64,000 nt of DNA. Source: Hirundichthys speculiger (lineage: Eukaryota; Chordata; Actinopteri; Beloniformes; Exocoetidae). Numbering within the stretch: position 1 is the stretch's first letter; every line of letters starts with the position of its first letter. Below are positions 35,561 through 47,223 of the stretch, piece after piece. The notes below the pieces were generated by a model. That model saw nothing but the letters and a program-made list of their open reading frames with translations. It did not search any database and was not told the origin of the DNA. The position numbers were made by a program, and so were the translations under genes. Location: positions 387,501 through 451,500 of the forward strand of contig JAGFBZ010002557.1 of NCBI GenBank assembly GCA_018398805.1, given 5' to 3'.

Positions 35561-36727
35561 AGTGCCTTCAGTACATAAATCACCATTGTAGTCTCAGTTA
35601 TCTCTTACATCAACTTCCCTCAAAAGGAAATGGGCTTTGATGAACTCTGGACTATACTCCCCTTTCTCCAAGAACAGAAGATTAAGATGCACAAGAAAAA
35701 GTCAGTAAAACTCAAGCCTGGTGTTTTATTACAGAAGTGAGTTGGTTCACCTGTAGCCAGTCCTAACAAATTAAGAAATCCTTAAGACCTGGTACACAGG
35801 AAGTCACATCAACACCAGCAGCTTGGTCAAACAAGAAAACAGCAGTAAACAGAAACCAGCAAGATTCCCAAACAAACTGCTAGCATGGCTCAAATGATCT
35901 GGCTCTAGGAGCTGCAGGAGAGGAGCTTAAATACTGAGCAGAGTAATCAGTCACAGGTGTCGGCAATCAGCGCAGCTGCAGCAGACGAGCAATCACCTCC
36001 TGATGCTGGAGGAGGAAGAGCAGAACACAGTGAAGACATCATGCAAAGATGATACCTATGTATCTGGTGGATGTATTGATTTTTGGCAAACAAATGCGTG
36101 AATTTAGAATTTAGTAGAAAGACAAATATGACTGATTCATCCACAGAGAGCTGGTGATGTTAAACATAAAGAGTAGGTTTCTAATAATCTATCAACAAAG
36201 CAAATACCAATATCTGTGCAAAGCTGAAAGTGTTTTGTACTGAACCTAAAAGGTGGATCCTAGATATAGTATGTGGCCAGGGCCTTCTTTCTCAACAACT
36301 TTATTCAACATTTGACATATGTTCATTCATGACATCAAGAGATTCCCCTAAAGAGCTGCAATGTTGATTTTTCCATCTCAGTCAGCAGTATCGGTGAGAG
36401 AGAAACCTGCACCACCCCAGAGACTGTCAGACAATGGCCCCAACATCAGTTTTAACTCCCTCTCCTGAAGCAGGCTAACAAACTGTGACCTGGACCTGGC
36501 ACGCTGACATGGCAGCGATTCAAATCGACATGCTAAGGGACACGAGTGCAACGTTATCCTGGCAGGCTCACAATGCCTTCCCACAACCGCCGGCCACAGC
36601 AGAGACAGGAGGTTATTTCATCAGAACATCTAACGACATATGTCTTATTTTTCAGTCATCAAAATATATTACCTGCGAGAACAGAAAAAAGACTGAAATT
36701 TGAACCTTACTAATATTACACAATCAA

Positions 36728-36764
36728 ATTGTGCTTTTTTTTTTTTTTTTTTTTTTTGCACAAT
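36728..36764. repeat. T23 run flanked by 7-bp inverted arms
   Basis: ATTGTGC (36,728-36,734) and GCACAAT (36,758-36,764) flank 23 thymines. The right arm overlaps the start of the next hairpin by two bases. Confidence 0.85.
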
Positions 36765-36837
36765 GCTAGACTTCAATGGTTTTAAATGTATCTTTTTAAA
36801 CATAGGTGTTTAAAAAGATACATATGAAGTCTAGCAT
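36763..36837. ncRNA. 75-nt hairpin-forming segment (possible transcribed hairpin or tiny MITE)
   Basis: The 31-base right arm (36,807-36,837) is perfectly complementary to the left arm in two blocks of 13 (ATGCTAGACTTCA) and 17 bases (ATGTATCTTTTTAAACA), with a four-base loop TAGG and a 10-versus-1-base internal bulge. Length and loop resemble a precursor microRNA, but no known mature sequence was recognised and a palindromic MITE remnant is just as likely. The structure is seen directly; transcription is not shown. Confidence 0.3.
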
Positions 36838-39800
36838 GGTCCTAATTCCTTTAGGAGAAAGTGAGTGCAGGAGGGAAGGATAAGAGGCTCCCATTGTTAC
36901 CGTGTCAGGTTATTGTTCACACGTCTGCACATGCGACTCCCTGCCTGAGGCTCTTTATCAAGTTGAAGCGCAGCTGTGGCCCGAGCTGAGGAAAAGGTTG
37001 CAAGAGCGAAGGTGGGGAAGGAAACAGTGGCAGGATGGTCATGTGTTGGACTTCCCTAGATAAAGTCAGTTGGACACATTTATGACATTTACCCAGATCA
37101 AGCCAGCAAGATGTAATTTAAGCAATCAAAATGGCAAAATAAAGAAAGCAGTCACATGTACATAGTACCAGCTCCATGATTATAAATGATCTCATAGTTC
37201 CACAGCAACAAAATTTAACCACATAAAGATTTCAAAGCTCATTTACCCTTAACAAGTGCTGGTATTTTCTTTCCAGTGTATGTTCCAATTTATTTTGAAA
37301 AAAAGAAGAAAAAAACAATTATCTGCAAAGACCAACTCCCATCCTGGGTGTCTCTTGCGACAACTGCTTATCAGTTTATGGCTCTATGTCCCAGAACAAC
37401 AACAACAGGGCTAGTTCGCCAAGCTTCAGTGGACATCATGCCAGAGGTGTTTAACAGGCTCAAGAACGACTGAGTAAGAGACTGAACAAGAGTAAATCTA
37501 AAACACTGTAAAAGTGACTGAACCTCCACAGGGGCCCCACCAAGATAAAAATGAAAAAAAAAAAGTTCCTATATGCTTCTTTATAAACTGGATGTTTATT
37601 GATGTTATTATTTAACTCTCAGACCCACCTGGGCCTGCTGTCTGCAGAAACTGAAAAGGCAACTTTTGACTACTGGGACGGCATGTTCTCTCGTGAGAGC
37701 TGCATGTTACTTCACACAACCATGTCACATATCAGCAATAAACTGAGGCTAGCTCACAGAGCTAGTTCAGTTTAGCTGGATGCGGATCTCTTGTTGTTGT
37801 TGAGTTTGTATTTTATGGTTTCTTCGGGTACGGTTGAGAAATCAAAGCTGGTGACTTTGTTTGTTATCCACTAGTAGCATACAGTGTGTGTTTTGCATAT
37901 CTAACAAATGCAAATGTTAAAATGCACATTTGTTTACATCTTCACAGAACCTTGTATAGGTTGGAACACTGGACATAGTCGACACGAACACTTTGAAGAA
38001 GATGACTGCCATTGCAAAAACATCTCTATTTATGTTAAAATGCTTGTCATGGTGTTCACAAAATTATGCAAATGATATTTGTGTAAAAGTCTTATTATTT
38101 TACCTGGTCAGTCGACAGCTCTAGTTTTCTTTGGGTTGCCTTTGTCCCTAGTTCTGTATAACGCCTTAAAAACACATTCACATGTAGGAAGAAGACTGTC
38201 ATAAAAGCTGCTTTGCACAGAGGCCTGTAAGAGGTGCTAAAAATCTCAAAATTGAACAGTTGTTTCGGGTTGTTTTAAACAACACAACATCAGGCTTTTG
38301 AACCACACACTAGCACTAGTTTCATGATGTTTGAGAGATTTGAGATTCACCCATAAAGGACTGGTTAGAAAATACCCTCTTTACATGTCAGAGCCCCTGA
38401 CTGTAAGCAACTAAATGATTTCAAAGTCGTCCAACCACTGGCCCTGATGTTGACTGTCATGAGCTTTGGGTTATTTCAGAGACATTGATGTCTGGCTCAG
38501 CTCCAGAGGAAACAACATCTGGATTTTTACTCTTAATGGTAAAAGCATGTGTTGGTAAAAGAGTGTGTTTCTCAGAAAATGAAGAAAAATCAACTATTAG
38601 ACTTGACTAAGATCACTTGAGATCACCAGCTGTGATCACAGCATTTTAATAAGATGTGTAGCAACAGGAGATTTGGGAAATGCCTGTAATCCCTCCCCTC
38701 CCCATGTGCTTCCGAGCTACTCATGCATATAATCTCCTGGTTTGATTAATAACTCACATTGTAGTGTGCTCATATTTAAGGTGAGACACAAAGCCATTGC
38801 TAAATTATTATCAGCTCACGACCTTGGTGGATTCTAAACCATAATTTAACTTTTATTATCACCTGGGAGCTTAATTTAGATCTTTGTTCTGAGAGTGAAA
38901 ATGCAAACTCAAAGGGTAACGTTCCCTGGTCAGAAACACACCTTAAAGTTAGGGTAGTAAATGTTGGAAAAACCAATAACAGGGAGATTTTGGAAACACA
39001 ATTAAAATGTGCAATCTCTGTTCACTTTGACAGACAAGCCAGTGGTCCAGTGACTTCCCTGGGGTCACTCATAGGTGATTAAGGTGTAAAATGCATTTTA
39101 AGTAATATAGCAAATAACATTGAATAAAAAAAGAAAAACTTCAAAGATTTCCTACCCAACCTTTATAATAATAATTTTCCTGAAAGCTGTAAAGAGCATT
39201 TCAACATCTTTCAGCCAACAGCATTTATTGAAAGGACAAAGGATGACATTTTCAATGTTTGCTTTTAATTCATATCTTGCTCAAAATTTCCAATGAAGTG
39301 GTCATGTGGTGACCAGCAGTCACCCCCTTAGCTGCCATATCACATTACTACTAACAACTTAGATTAAATGTTAATAGCCCTTTGTTTAGCATGACCATAA
39401 CATTTCAAAAGATGTGTTGTTGTCAAGGACAGTATAAGGATCTTTATCACATGTCTCCTCAATGCTGAGGGCATCTTTTAATTTCATACATACCATTATA
39501 TGTGTGTGAGTTGTTGTTTACCACCAGCGACTCACAGTTTCTAACCACTTTCAGACATGGAAATCTTGCATCAGACACCAACGGCTGTTGATAATGCTGT
39601 GCTTTTAGACCAGAACATTTAAATAGATAATGTTCAGATGCACATGTTTTGGCACAAGTTCCTTTTCACACATTGAGATAACAAACCAGACACTGGTTTC
39701 AGACATCAGCGTGCACCCTCCCTTCACTGTGGTCGGTCAATAACACCTGCTTCTGTTCTGAATTTTGAAGCAAACCAACTGTCTAATTAAAAAAAACAAA

Positions 39801-40166
39801 AATTCTTCACTGTAGGGTTTATTGATTATGGATAAAATATTATATTTAGATTGCCAGTTTCATAATCTGTTCAATTTAACATGTTACCAGATGTAGTGCT
39901 ATCTGGCTAATCATGTCTGACACTTCCATTCAGAGGATGACAGGGTCTGCATGTGTATTTTCATTAAAACCCAGAACAAATATCTCTGATCCTCAGTGAA
40001 TGAAACCCAGTACCTCTGGTTAACCCTCAGTACCTCATCAATTCCAGCAGCAGGTTGACATTTGTGGTTCAAACTGTAGTGTGTCATGAACTATTGTTTT
40101 TATGTAGCACCGGTATAAGGTTTAATGTTTAAACTTGCCTAAAACATGTACTTTGTACAATATGGC

Positions 40167-40585
40167 TAACCAAGCCTCTTGCTTGTCTAAATCTCTGACA
40201 TCAGATCAGTTTGCTGTACCGTGACGTGCACCTCTCCCCAAATATCAACTTCTCTTTATCTTCTTTGTCATTTCAAGTCATGTAGAAAGATCAATTGCTG
40301 CAAAGTCAGTAAAAGTGACTGATGCTCAATATTTATCTGCTCCAGTTCAGGTAAAATCTGTTATATTTTCTCTGTTGGTATGTCTAAGCTACTTAGAGGA
40401 AGTACCGGTAGATAAAATAAAGCTCAACACTGGAAGCTACAGTGCTGCAGAAATGAACCTAGCGTTTGGTGGTGTAATTACAAAAAGATGGAAAATACAA
40501 GAGACAATAATAAATGTTAACAACAATGGAGAGCCTATACGAAGGCTACATGTGTAGTGGCTGGATAGAAGCATAAATCAGGCTT
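40167..40585. mobile_element. PIF/Harbinger-like MITE, copy 3 (most complete)
   Basis: The right end reads AGAAGCATAAATCAGGCTTA, whose reverse complement matches the left end of the 33.0-kb copy at 18 of 20 positions. GTGACGTGCACCTCTCCCCA (40,221-40,240) is a typical subterminal motif. The interior is collinear with the 26.5-kb copy. The left terminal repeat is degenerate (TAACCAAGCCTCTTGCTT). Confidence 0.6.
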
Positions 40586-41329
40586 AAATTAGAGACCCAG
40601 TAGATCATCACACCAGAATGGATGGTGTTCCACTTGCAAAGCTGGAAAAAACATGTACACATCTGCCATGAAAAATTTCCAAACATGGGACTATCTATTT
40701 TTGTGAGCCATTATAGTCAACCCTATTTCAACGACACTGCACATGGTATGTAGCACATACAAACAACGTAACAACAAAAAGCAATCAGTATTATGTGTGT
40801 CTGACTTAAACTCAATAAAATAAGATGTAACTGTTATAAACAGGAAAATTACTCGAGTGTTTACTTTGTTGTTATGAGTAACAGCCATTTTGGATTCAAA
40901 AGTCAGAGTAGGTGAGGTTTCTCCAACTTTCTCCGGACTGTGCCAGTTGAAACTAGTTCCAGTTCAACTAGGAAATTCCGACAACCGGAAACAAATGGAA
41001 GACACTATAGGAACAAGACTGCCAATGACCACCAGCCAAGTCCATGTTACAATATTTACCAGCTTAATTTTTTTTTTTTTTTGGCTGAGTGAAGTTACTG
41101 TGTTTTACTGCTACCAGATGTAGAAAAATAGAATTTACCTTGATTATTTCAATAGAGGCTACCCAAGTACTGCAGAACATAACATGTAAGGGAGGTAGCA
41201 CTCCCACTCATCTGGGGCTTTGCCGACATGAGCCTTTCCAGTCTTTTCACCATACCAGTGGCTTCCCACAGTTATTCCAGGGAAAGTAGACAGGATCACC
41301 ACTCGTGTAGCTGCCAGTGAGGATTTTTC
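40586..41329. other. intergenic DNA, no gene seen
   Basis: Unassigned sequence with a T run at about 41,068-41,082. No coding sequence is supported. Confidence 0.5.
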
Positions 41330-41492
41330 CTCAAAATCACAGGAACATAGCCTCGAATTTCTCATGAGGTTCAGCACGTCGTCATTCTTCTCTGTTTTGT
41401 CCTTCCTCTCACGCCAAATCAGTGCCTTCCATCTTCTCTGCGCTGAGAGAGCTTTCAGCCACTTCACACACATCACATCAGCCATGAAGGTG
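41330..41492 (-). pseudogene. decayed THAP-domain fragment, copy 2
   Basis: The minus strand reads MADVMCVKWLKALSAQRRW, with the conserved tryptophan region, and later NSRLCSCDFEEK where the C-x2-H-F end of a THAP domain is expected; the histidine has been lost (CSCDF against CSRHF in copy 1). DNA identity with copy 1 is high over CTTCATGGCTGATGTGATGT. The N-terminal cysteine pair is missing because homology stops at about 41,492, exactly where a hAT-like end begins. Confidence 0.7.
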
Positions 41493-41493
41493 T

Positions 41494-42065
41494 AGATTAG
41501 GGCTTCTCAACGGGGGCGGTACCGCCCCCCAGGGGGCGTTCTGAACCTTGTGCTCAGGCACAAATGAGGGGTGTCACGCCTTGAGAACTCTTATTTTAAA
41601 CTTCTATGGTTTGCCAAGGTTTTTTTTATAGTGCAAATCTACTTAAATTTCAATAAAATGTGCTCAGATTTCCTTTCAAAAAATAAAGCTGCTGTCTGAG
41701 ACCAAAACCCCGAGTCTGCTGCTTCCATGACCCGGTAAAATCTCCTTTTCTCTCTACGTCACAATCAGACAAGCTGAGCGGGATCGGTCGCCATAGTAAT
41801 GCCCATAAACACACAGATATTATAGATTTATTCCATCACCGAGCAATGTACACCTGCTGATGTGCTGCTATGTGAGCAGGTGCTCTCCAATAAAGCCATG
41901 AAGCCGTCGCGATTACAGGAGCATCTTCCTAAAAAACATTCAGACAAGGTATGTAAAGACTCAGCTTACTTCCAGTCACTAAGAGATAAGCACTCAACGA
42001 TTAAATCATTTTCCGCAGTTGGCAAAGGTAGGCTTCAATTATATTATTATAAAGGCCTGTTCACA
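41494..42065 (+). mobile_element. hAT element remnant with BED-zinc-finger transposase piece
   Basis: The start AGGGCTTCTCAACGGGGGCG, followed by GTACCGCCCCCCAGGGGGCG, is the typical left end of a hAT (Charlie/ZBED-like) transposon. About 350 bp inside, 41,845-42,030 reads in one frame CEQVLSNKAMKPSRLQEHL, then PKKHSDK and FQSLRDK. This matches the BED-type finger and following helix of hAT transposases (C-x-x-V-L-S-N...L-x-x-H-L-x-x-K-H). No ATG, catalytic domain or right end is present, so it is a dead fragment. Confidence 0.7.
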
Positions 42066-42533
42066 CACACATAAATGTGTAGCTAATTATTAAATTTTTA
42101 TAGTAGCCTAGAGGTCAGATGTTTCACCCGTCTGTTCTTCGATGTGGTGCTTTCAGTATATCCTCCTCCTCCGGGGCTTCTGTCCTTCTCCTGAATCAGC
42201 GCAAAAATTTCCTCCGCAAATTATCCCTGCTAAAAAGGGGAATCCCTAGCGTGCATTACATCATACCATAGTATGAGGAACTCCAAGGGGGGAAAAAAAT
42301 GTTCATTGTTGTTCAGGTGTTGGATGAGCTTACAGAGATTTGCTGCTCTACACTGGCCACTTAAGTATTATACTTACTTATACAACTACTACTAATAATA
42401 ATGATACTAATAATAGTATTATTTCCATGTATTTTACATTATTCCCAATTCCACAAATTAAAATCCATGCTTACACAGACATGCACTTTTTTCTTTTTTT
42501 TTTTTTTTTTTGGGGGGGGGGGGTATATATATA
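42066..42533. other. intergenic DNA ending in a T-run/G-run/(TA)n tract
   Basis: No gene is seen. Bases 42,488-42,535 pass from a T run to about 12 guanines and then (TA)n, a slippage-prone compound repeat. Confidence 0.6.
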
Positions 42534-42619
42534 TTTAATTTAGTCTTGTAGCAGATTTTTTTGTGCTAATGTGAAAGGTGAACATGTCCTTCACCAGTCT
42601 TCTCTGGCAGGAAATTCTA
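42534..42619. repeat. unnamed dispersed repeat pair, copy A
   Basis: TCTTGTAGCAGA..TTTTTTGTG.TAATGTGAA.GGT.AA.ATGTCCTTCACCAGTC is shared, same strand, with 56,088-56,169 at roughly 85% by eye. Both copies end at about AAATTCTA. No inverted ends or coding sequence are seen. Confidence 0.7.
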
Positions 42620-43232
42620 TCATCATTATTAACATCTTAAATCCTAATTCCATCAGAGAGGACTAAAAAACACCAGCAGTGAGGCTTTTAAAGACAAGAC
42701 AATGAAAGAGACACAACGGTGAGGGTGTGGTGTGTGCTAAATTGTGAAGTGTGAGGGGTGTTGTGTAGTGGATTGTGTTGTGATACAGGACAAACTTAAA
42801 AGATAATGTATAGAAATTAGAGAAAACTACTAACAAAAAACTGGATGAACACCTTCTACCAAGCTATAGGCCTGTCACGCGTGTAGAATTCATGTAAATA
42901 TTATGGATTGTGTTGAGAGGGAGAGGTGTTGGGGGGGGTGTAAAGCATAAATGTGTATAAGCTAGATTTGTGGGTAGACGTCTGAATGTACATGTGTACA
43001 TTACTAATTACTTAAGATAGACATACACACCTACATATATCCAAATACATACATATCCATCTTCACTGATATAACCGTAATAAGAAACACGCCTTCATGC
43101 AAACAATGAAGTCAAGTGTTCTTGGTCATTTTGGTGTAGTAGTGGTTATTAACTAATCTCCGAATGTTAAATTAGTAACAGTAACATGAAGAATGTTAAA
43201 CAGATATCAATTTATACAAACCTACAGTGGTA
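42620..43232. other. intergenic DNA, no gene seen
   Basis: Unassigned A+T-rich sequence; a G run occurs at about 42,931-42,938. Confidence 0.55.
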
Positions 43233-43600
43233 CAGTGGCACCTCTACTTACGAACATCTCTACATACGGAATTTTCAGGTTACGGCACGTCTCAACTGGA
43301 AAATATTGTCTCTTGTTACGAAAGAAATTTCAGGATACGAAAGGCAAAAATACAGTACGCGCTGCTACTCGCAACTCCTGGAGTTTACCGAACGTAAACA
43401 TACTTGTAGCTGCTCTGCCATTGGCTAACCATCGTTGCCATCGTTAGCGTCTTCCTGGCATCCCATTGACATTTTAGGAAAATTCCATGAAGTTTCGGAA
43501 TTCGTTGAAAATAATCACCCAGAAAAAGTGTTCACTAGTCGGGCTATCGCTCATAATGATTGTTACAAAATTGTTTTTAACTTTTCTGTTTTTATCAGTG
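43233..43600 (+). mobile_element. Tigger/mariner-type transposon fragment with transposase C-terminal stub
   Basis: CAGTGGCACCTCTACTTACG, then ACATCTCTACATACGGAATT, is the left end of the CAGTGGTACCTC family of Tc1/mariner-superfamily (Tigger-like) elements. Further in, 43,471-43,555 reads KFHEVSEFVENNHPEKVFTS followed by RAIAHND, resembling the C-terminal part of Tigger-like transposases. Most of the coding region is deleted between the two. Confidence 0.65.
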
Positions 43601-43636
43601 CTGTCTCTTTTCATTGTATTTGAATGTCCTGAAGCT

Positions 43637-43701
43637 GTGTAAAGCACTTTGAATTGCCTTGTTGCTGAAATGTGCTATGCAAATAAATTTGCCTTGCCTC
43701 G
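43637..43701 (+). repeat. LINE-type 3' tail ending in TTGCC repeats
   Basis: TGTAAAGCACTTTGAATTGC, CTTGTTGCTGAAATGTGCTA and TGCAAATAAATTTGCCTTGC form the well-known tail of fish LINEs (AAAGC-CTTTG-TGCTAT-AAATAAA). The head of the element is absent. Confidence 0.6.
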
Positions 43702-44215
43702 ACCTGCATGTTGTGGTCTTATTCCTGTTATAATTTTATGTTTGCTGTGAGTGTGCATGATGTGCATGTCTTCTATCCTGGGTTGGTCTGGGTCCTTCAA
43801 TAAGCTTTTGCCCTGAAGATAACTTTTGTAGTATGTGTCGTATACGTGGATATGTATGGTTTGGGGCTCATTTTATCCCATTTTTGGATGAAAAAAAACT
43901 AATTGCAGCAAAAAATGATAGAAATTGCTAATGGACTGACCTCTCAATGTCTGGAACACTGTCTCTGGCACCTTAGAATAAACTTGTCTGTGCCTTTTTC
44001 ATTCAGGGTGGTGTTGCGTACTTAAAATTCACTGGGTTAAATTCCCAAAGCGGCATTGCCGTGCTAGCATATCCTCCTTGCAACTTATTGTATTTTTCTC
44101 CCCTGATCATGCCACACCTATAAGATGTGCGTCTCCTGTGAATAAACGGCAAAAGAATTTCACTGCTCTTTGAATATACGTAACTGTGAAATTCAATTTT
44201 CATTTCAAGCTATAT
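43702..44215. other. intergenic DNA, no gene seen
   Basis: Unassigned sequence without a supported coding frame. Confidence 0.55.
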
Positions 44216-44553
44216 TTGGTGGTCAGCACTGTTGCCTCATAGCAAGATGGTTCCTGGTTCGAACCTCAGCAGTTAGCATGTTCTCTCCATGCTTGCGTGG
44301 CTTTCCTCCGGGTACTCCGGCTTCCTCCCACAGTCCAAAGACATGGATGTTAGATTAATTGGTGGTTCTAAATTGCCCATAGGAGTGATTGTGAGTGTGC
44401 ATGGTTGTTTGTCTACATGTGGCCCTGCGATGGACTGGTGACCTGTCCAGGATGAACCCCTGCTTTTCGCCCAAAGAGAGCTGGGATAGGCTCCAGCAGA
44501 TCCCCATGACCCCACGTAGGATTAATCGGGTATAGATAATGGATAGATGGATA
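44216..44553 (+). repeat. tRNA-derived-head SINE with L2-type tail, copy 1
   Basis: GGTTCGAAC at about 44,256-44,264 fits the pol III B box. The body CGGGTACTCCGGCTTCCTCC-CACAGTCCAAAGACATG and tail GGGATAGGCTCCAGCAGATC...GATAATGGATAGATGG belong to a family abundant in fish genomes. The 5' start is slightly truncated and an internal block found in copy 2 (GGGGCCTTTCTGTGTGGAGG) is missing. Confidence 0.75.
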
Positions 44554-47173
44554 TCAAGCCATTAACATGTCATAATAAAAAGTGTATAATTATTAATGCT
44601 GTCATGGTAATCTTCCATAACATAGCCATAACTTTTTTAAGATAAGGAACATTAGTTTACAGCAGATGTAATTGCACACCACATGTGGCTCCCATCTGCT
44701 TAGAAAAGTAGCTAATTCATCAAATAATCCATCTGAGAATGTAGCCAGACAATGCCCAAACCCTGGCTCCCAGCAGGGGTGGCCCCACGTCTCTGCAATT
44801 TTCCCCTGTCCTCGCTGCCACCTCACGTCCCACCGGGAGCGTTTCAGATGAAGACCTCTTCCGAACGTTGCCTGCTCACATTGTTTCACCGTGTCCTGTC
44901 TTTTCTGCTGTTACATATATAAAAAGGATACGTGGTGTCAAACAAACCATGCTTTTCGACTCCTAAAATGAACCTCTCCTCATACGGGGCTGAAATCTCT
45001 TCTGAGACCCTTTGATTTGTTCACCCACTTTGATGAATGAGACAGAGCCCACTCGTGTTGTTTTGATTGTGACAGTTGACTGTTTTATCGATGCCATTTT
45101 TGAGGTTGACTTCCTGCTCGTTTAATTTGCCATCAGAAAATTGACATGGCTTTGCTGCTGCTGAGCACCACAATCGACTCAGTGTGTGTGTTTGGCGGAG
45201 CAGAGCAAATGGTCGCTTCTGGGACGCCTATAGATCTATAGCACCTGTCAGTGCTAGATAGGAAGTGCCCAGGCTCTCTGTAAACATGCGCCGATGTAGC
45301 GTGGATGGTCACAGCTAGAGTGAGTTACCAGCCAACGCAGTGACATGGCTAGCTTAGGCTCATCTGTGTTTTTTTTTTTTTACTTTTATTAAGCTGCCTT
45401 CAGAAAGGATTCAGCTTCTCACATTTTACCAGTGTCCTGCACAATAAAAGGGAATATTTTGTTTCAATCAGTGTTCAATATAAAGATCTAAATTGTCTGG
45501 TGTATTTTAAATCTGAATCATACCAAAGCTAGCATTTCTCAAAGTCAATAGCGTTTATTAGAGAAACAGATCCGACTGTCACAACACTGAATGATGAGGA
45601 CTTTGTCTATTATGGAAGAATGTTATTAATTCAATTTTAAAATTCTTGGTTGCTCAGTAGTGCCCAGGGAGTCAGCCTCAAGCACCGCTGATGCAGAATG
45701 CCAAAAGAGGAGCTGAGCAGAGCACACGCTACGAGAGTAATGACATCCAGCTGCTGACACACATGCACACACAAACACAGACCGCAGTCTATTGTGTATC
45801 TAAGTTTTTATTTTTCTATTTAGAGCTTTTTACAGTAGGCTATGGGTTATTGTATAACCAACACATAACTTAACTACTTTCCTCCTGCACTAAGTCACAG
45901 ACTTTGTGCATAAATGTCAACGCTACAACCAGACTCATGTGGTGGATAGTTATGGCTTACTATAGAATGTAATGTTCGGTCTCCTTTGCCAACACCAATG
46001 ATTACTCACAACTTTTTAAAAAAATATACACAATCCTCATTGAGAAATATTTGGTACGATATGGAAAATGCAATGAGGGGATGCAGATTCTTTGTAAAGT
46101 TACCGTTTATTTCTTTGCAGAGGAATTGCAATGAGGCATGGGTTCTGGACTGGTCTGTCCCTAGTAGAGAATGTGTGGAGAGTTTTAAAATGAAAAATAT
46201 GACAACCCTGTACAATTGCACAAATGAAAAAAAAAAAAAAAAAAAAACATGTTTGCAGGATGAATGGGATGTTGTAACAACTACAAATCTGTTGTTTTCT
46301 ATCCTTAGTGCTTGAAAGTGTTTTAAGTGTTGACACAGTCTCAACTATTTTTGGAATGTGCTTCAAGCCCAAAAAGTTGGATGTAAAAAAAAAAAAAAAC
46401 AAATGAAAAGAAGTTGATTTGGGCTGCAGAACCAGAACGTTATCCTCCGGATAACTCTGCATCTGGCATTTACAAAAGTATCCCTGATCTACTCAATAAT
46501 TTAACTGAGGGAGAGAAAAAGATCACTTCTCTGCCAATGTTCTCACCTTGGTGAACCGTCCCAACATCTGATAGAACTCTTTTTTTTTTTTTTTTTACTG
46601 CAGTGTTTGTATTTTATTATGTTATGTTGGTGCATTAGTGCACATGGCATGGGTAAGTTGTACATCTATGAAAAAAAAACAAAAAAACATTGACACTGAA
46701 TGTCATATGGACTTTGGAGCAACATATGCTGCCATGAAAAGGGCATCATTTTAAAACTTTGCTTGATTCAGCAGATCGTCACTAAGCCACATCCCCCTGT
46801 CCCCATTTATCTTGATAAAAGGTTGCATTTTGCAAGGAAGTGGCAAGCAGTGTGAGTGTAGGTACTGTCTGACCACAAATGGGAGTACTTTTCTCAAGCA
46901 GAGACCTCACTTAACTAGTTTCCCAATAAGCTATGACAGTCACACAGAGGGGACTTTCCAGTCAGCTCTTATCTGACACTAAAAGAGTTGACGTCATTGT
47001 CCGTGGAGACTATCTCAACATAGAGACGCTCGGCATTGTCTCTGAATCTGAAAGTAAACAGAACTACGTCCAGCGGGAATCCTTTTACCATACGGGACCC
47101 AGTGCACTGTTCAATAAGTTGATTTGCTGCTGCTTTGTTTGCACTGGTGTGGAACTGGGGAGGGGGAGGGGGA

Positions 47174-47223
<50 letters not shown>

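Larger units (their letters stand above)
35561..40166. other. intergenic DNA, no gene seen
   Basis: No coding sequence is supported. Bases about 35,700-36,000 resemble the low-information long-terminal-repeat-like DNA often seen in fish but have no visible ends. Two hairpins at 36.73-36.84 kb are listed separately. The remainder is A+T-rich. Confidence 0.5.

Noticed and set aside
42074..42081. GTGTAGCT as the right target duplication of the BED-type hAT remnant
   Set aside because: It resembles the left flank GTGTAGAT, but the bases before it do not form the expected inverted terminal repeat, so the match is probably chance.
44256..44264. B-box match as a tRNA gene
   Set aside because: The GGTTCGAAC box belongs to the head of a SINE; there is no cloverleaf or anticodon stem.
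44602..44889. 95-codon minus-strand frame rich in Trp and Cys
   Set aside because: It looked protein-like at first, but no family was recognised and no splice signals frame it.
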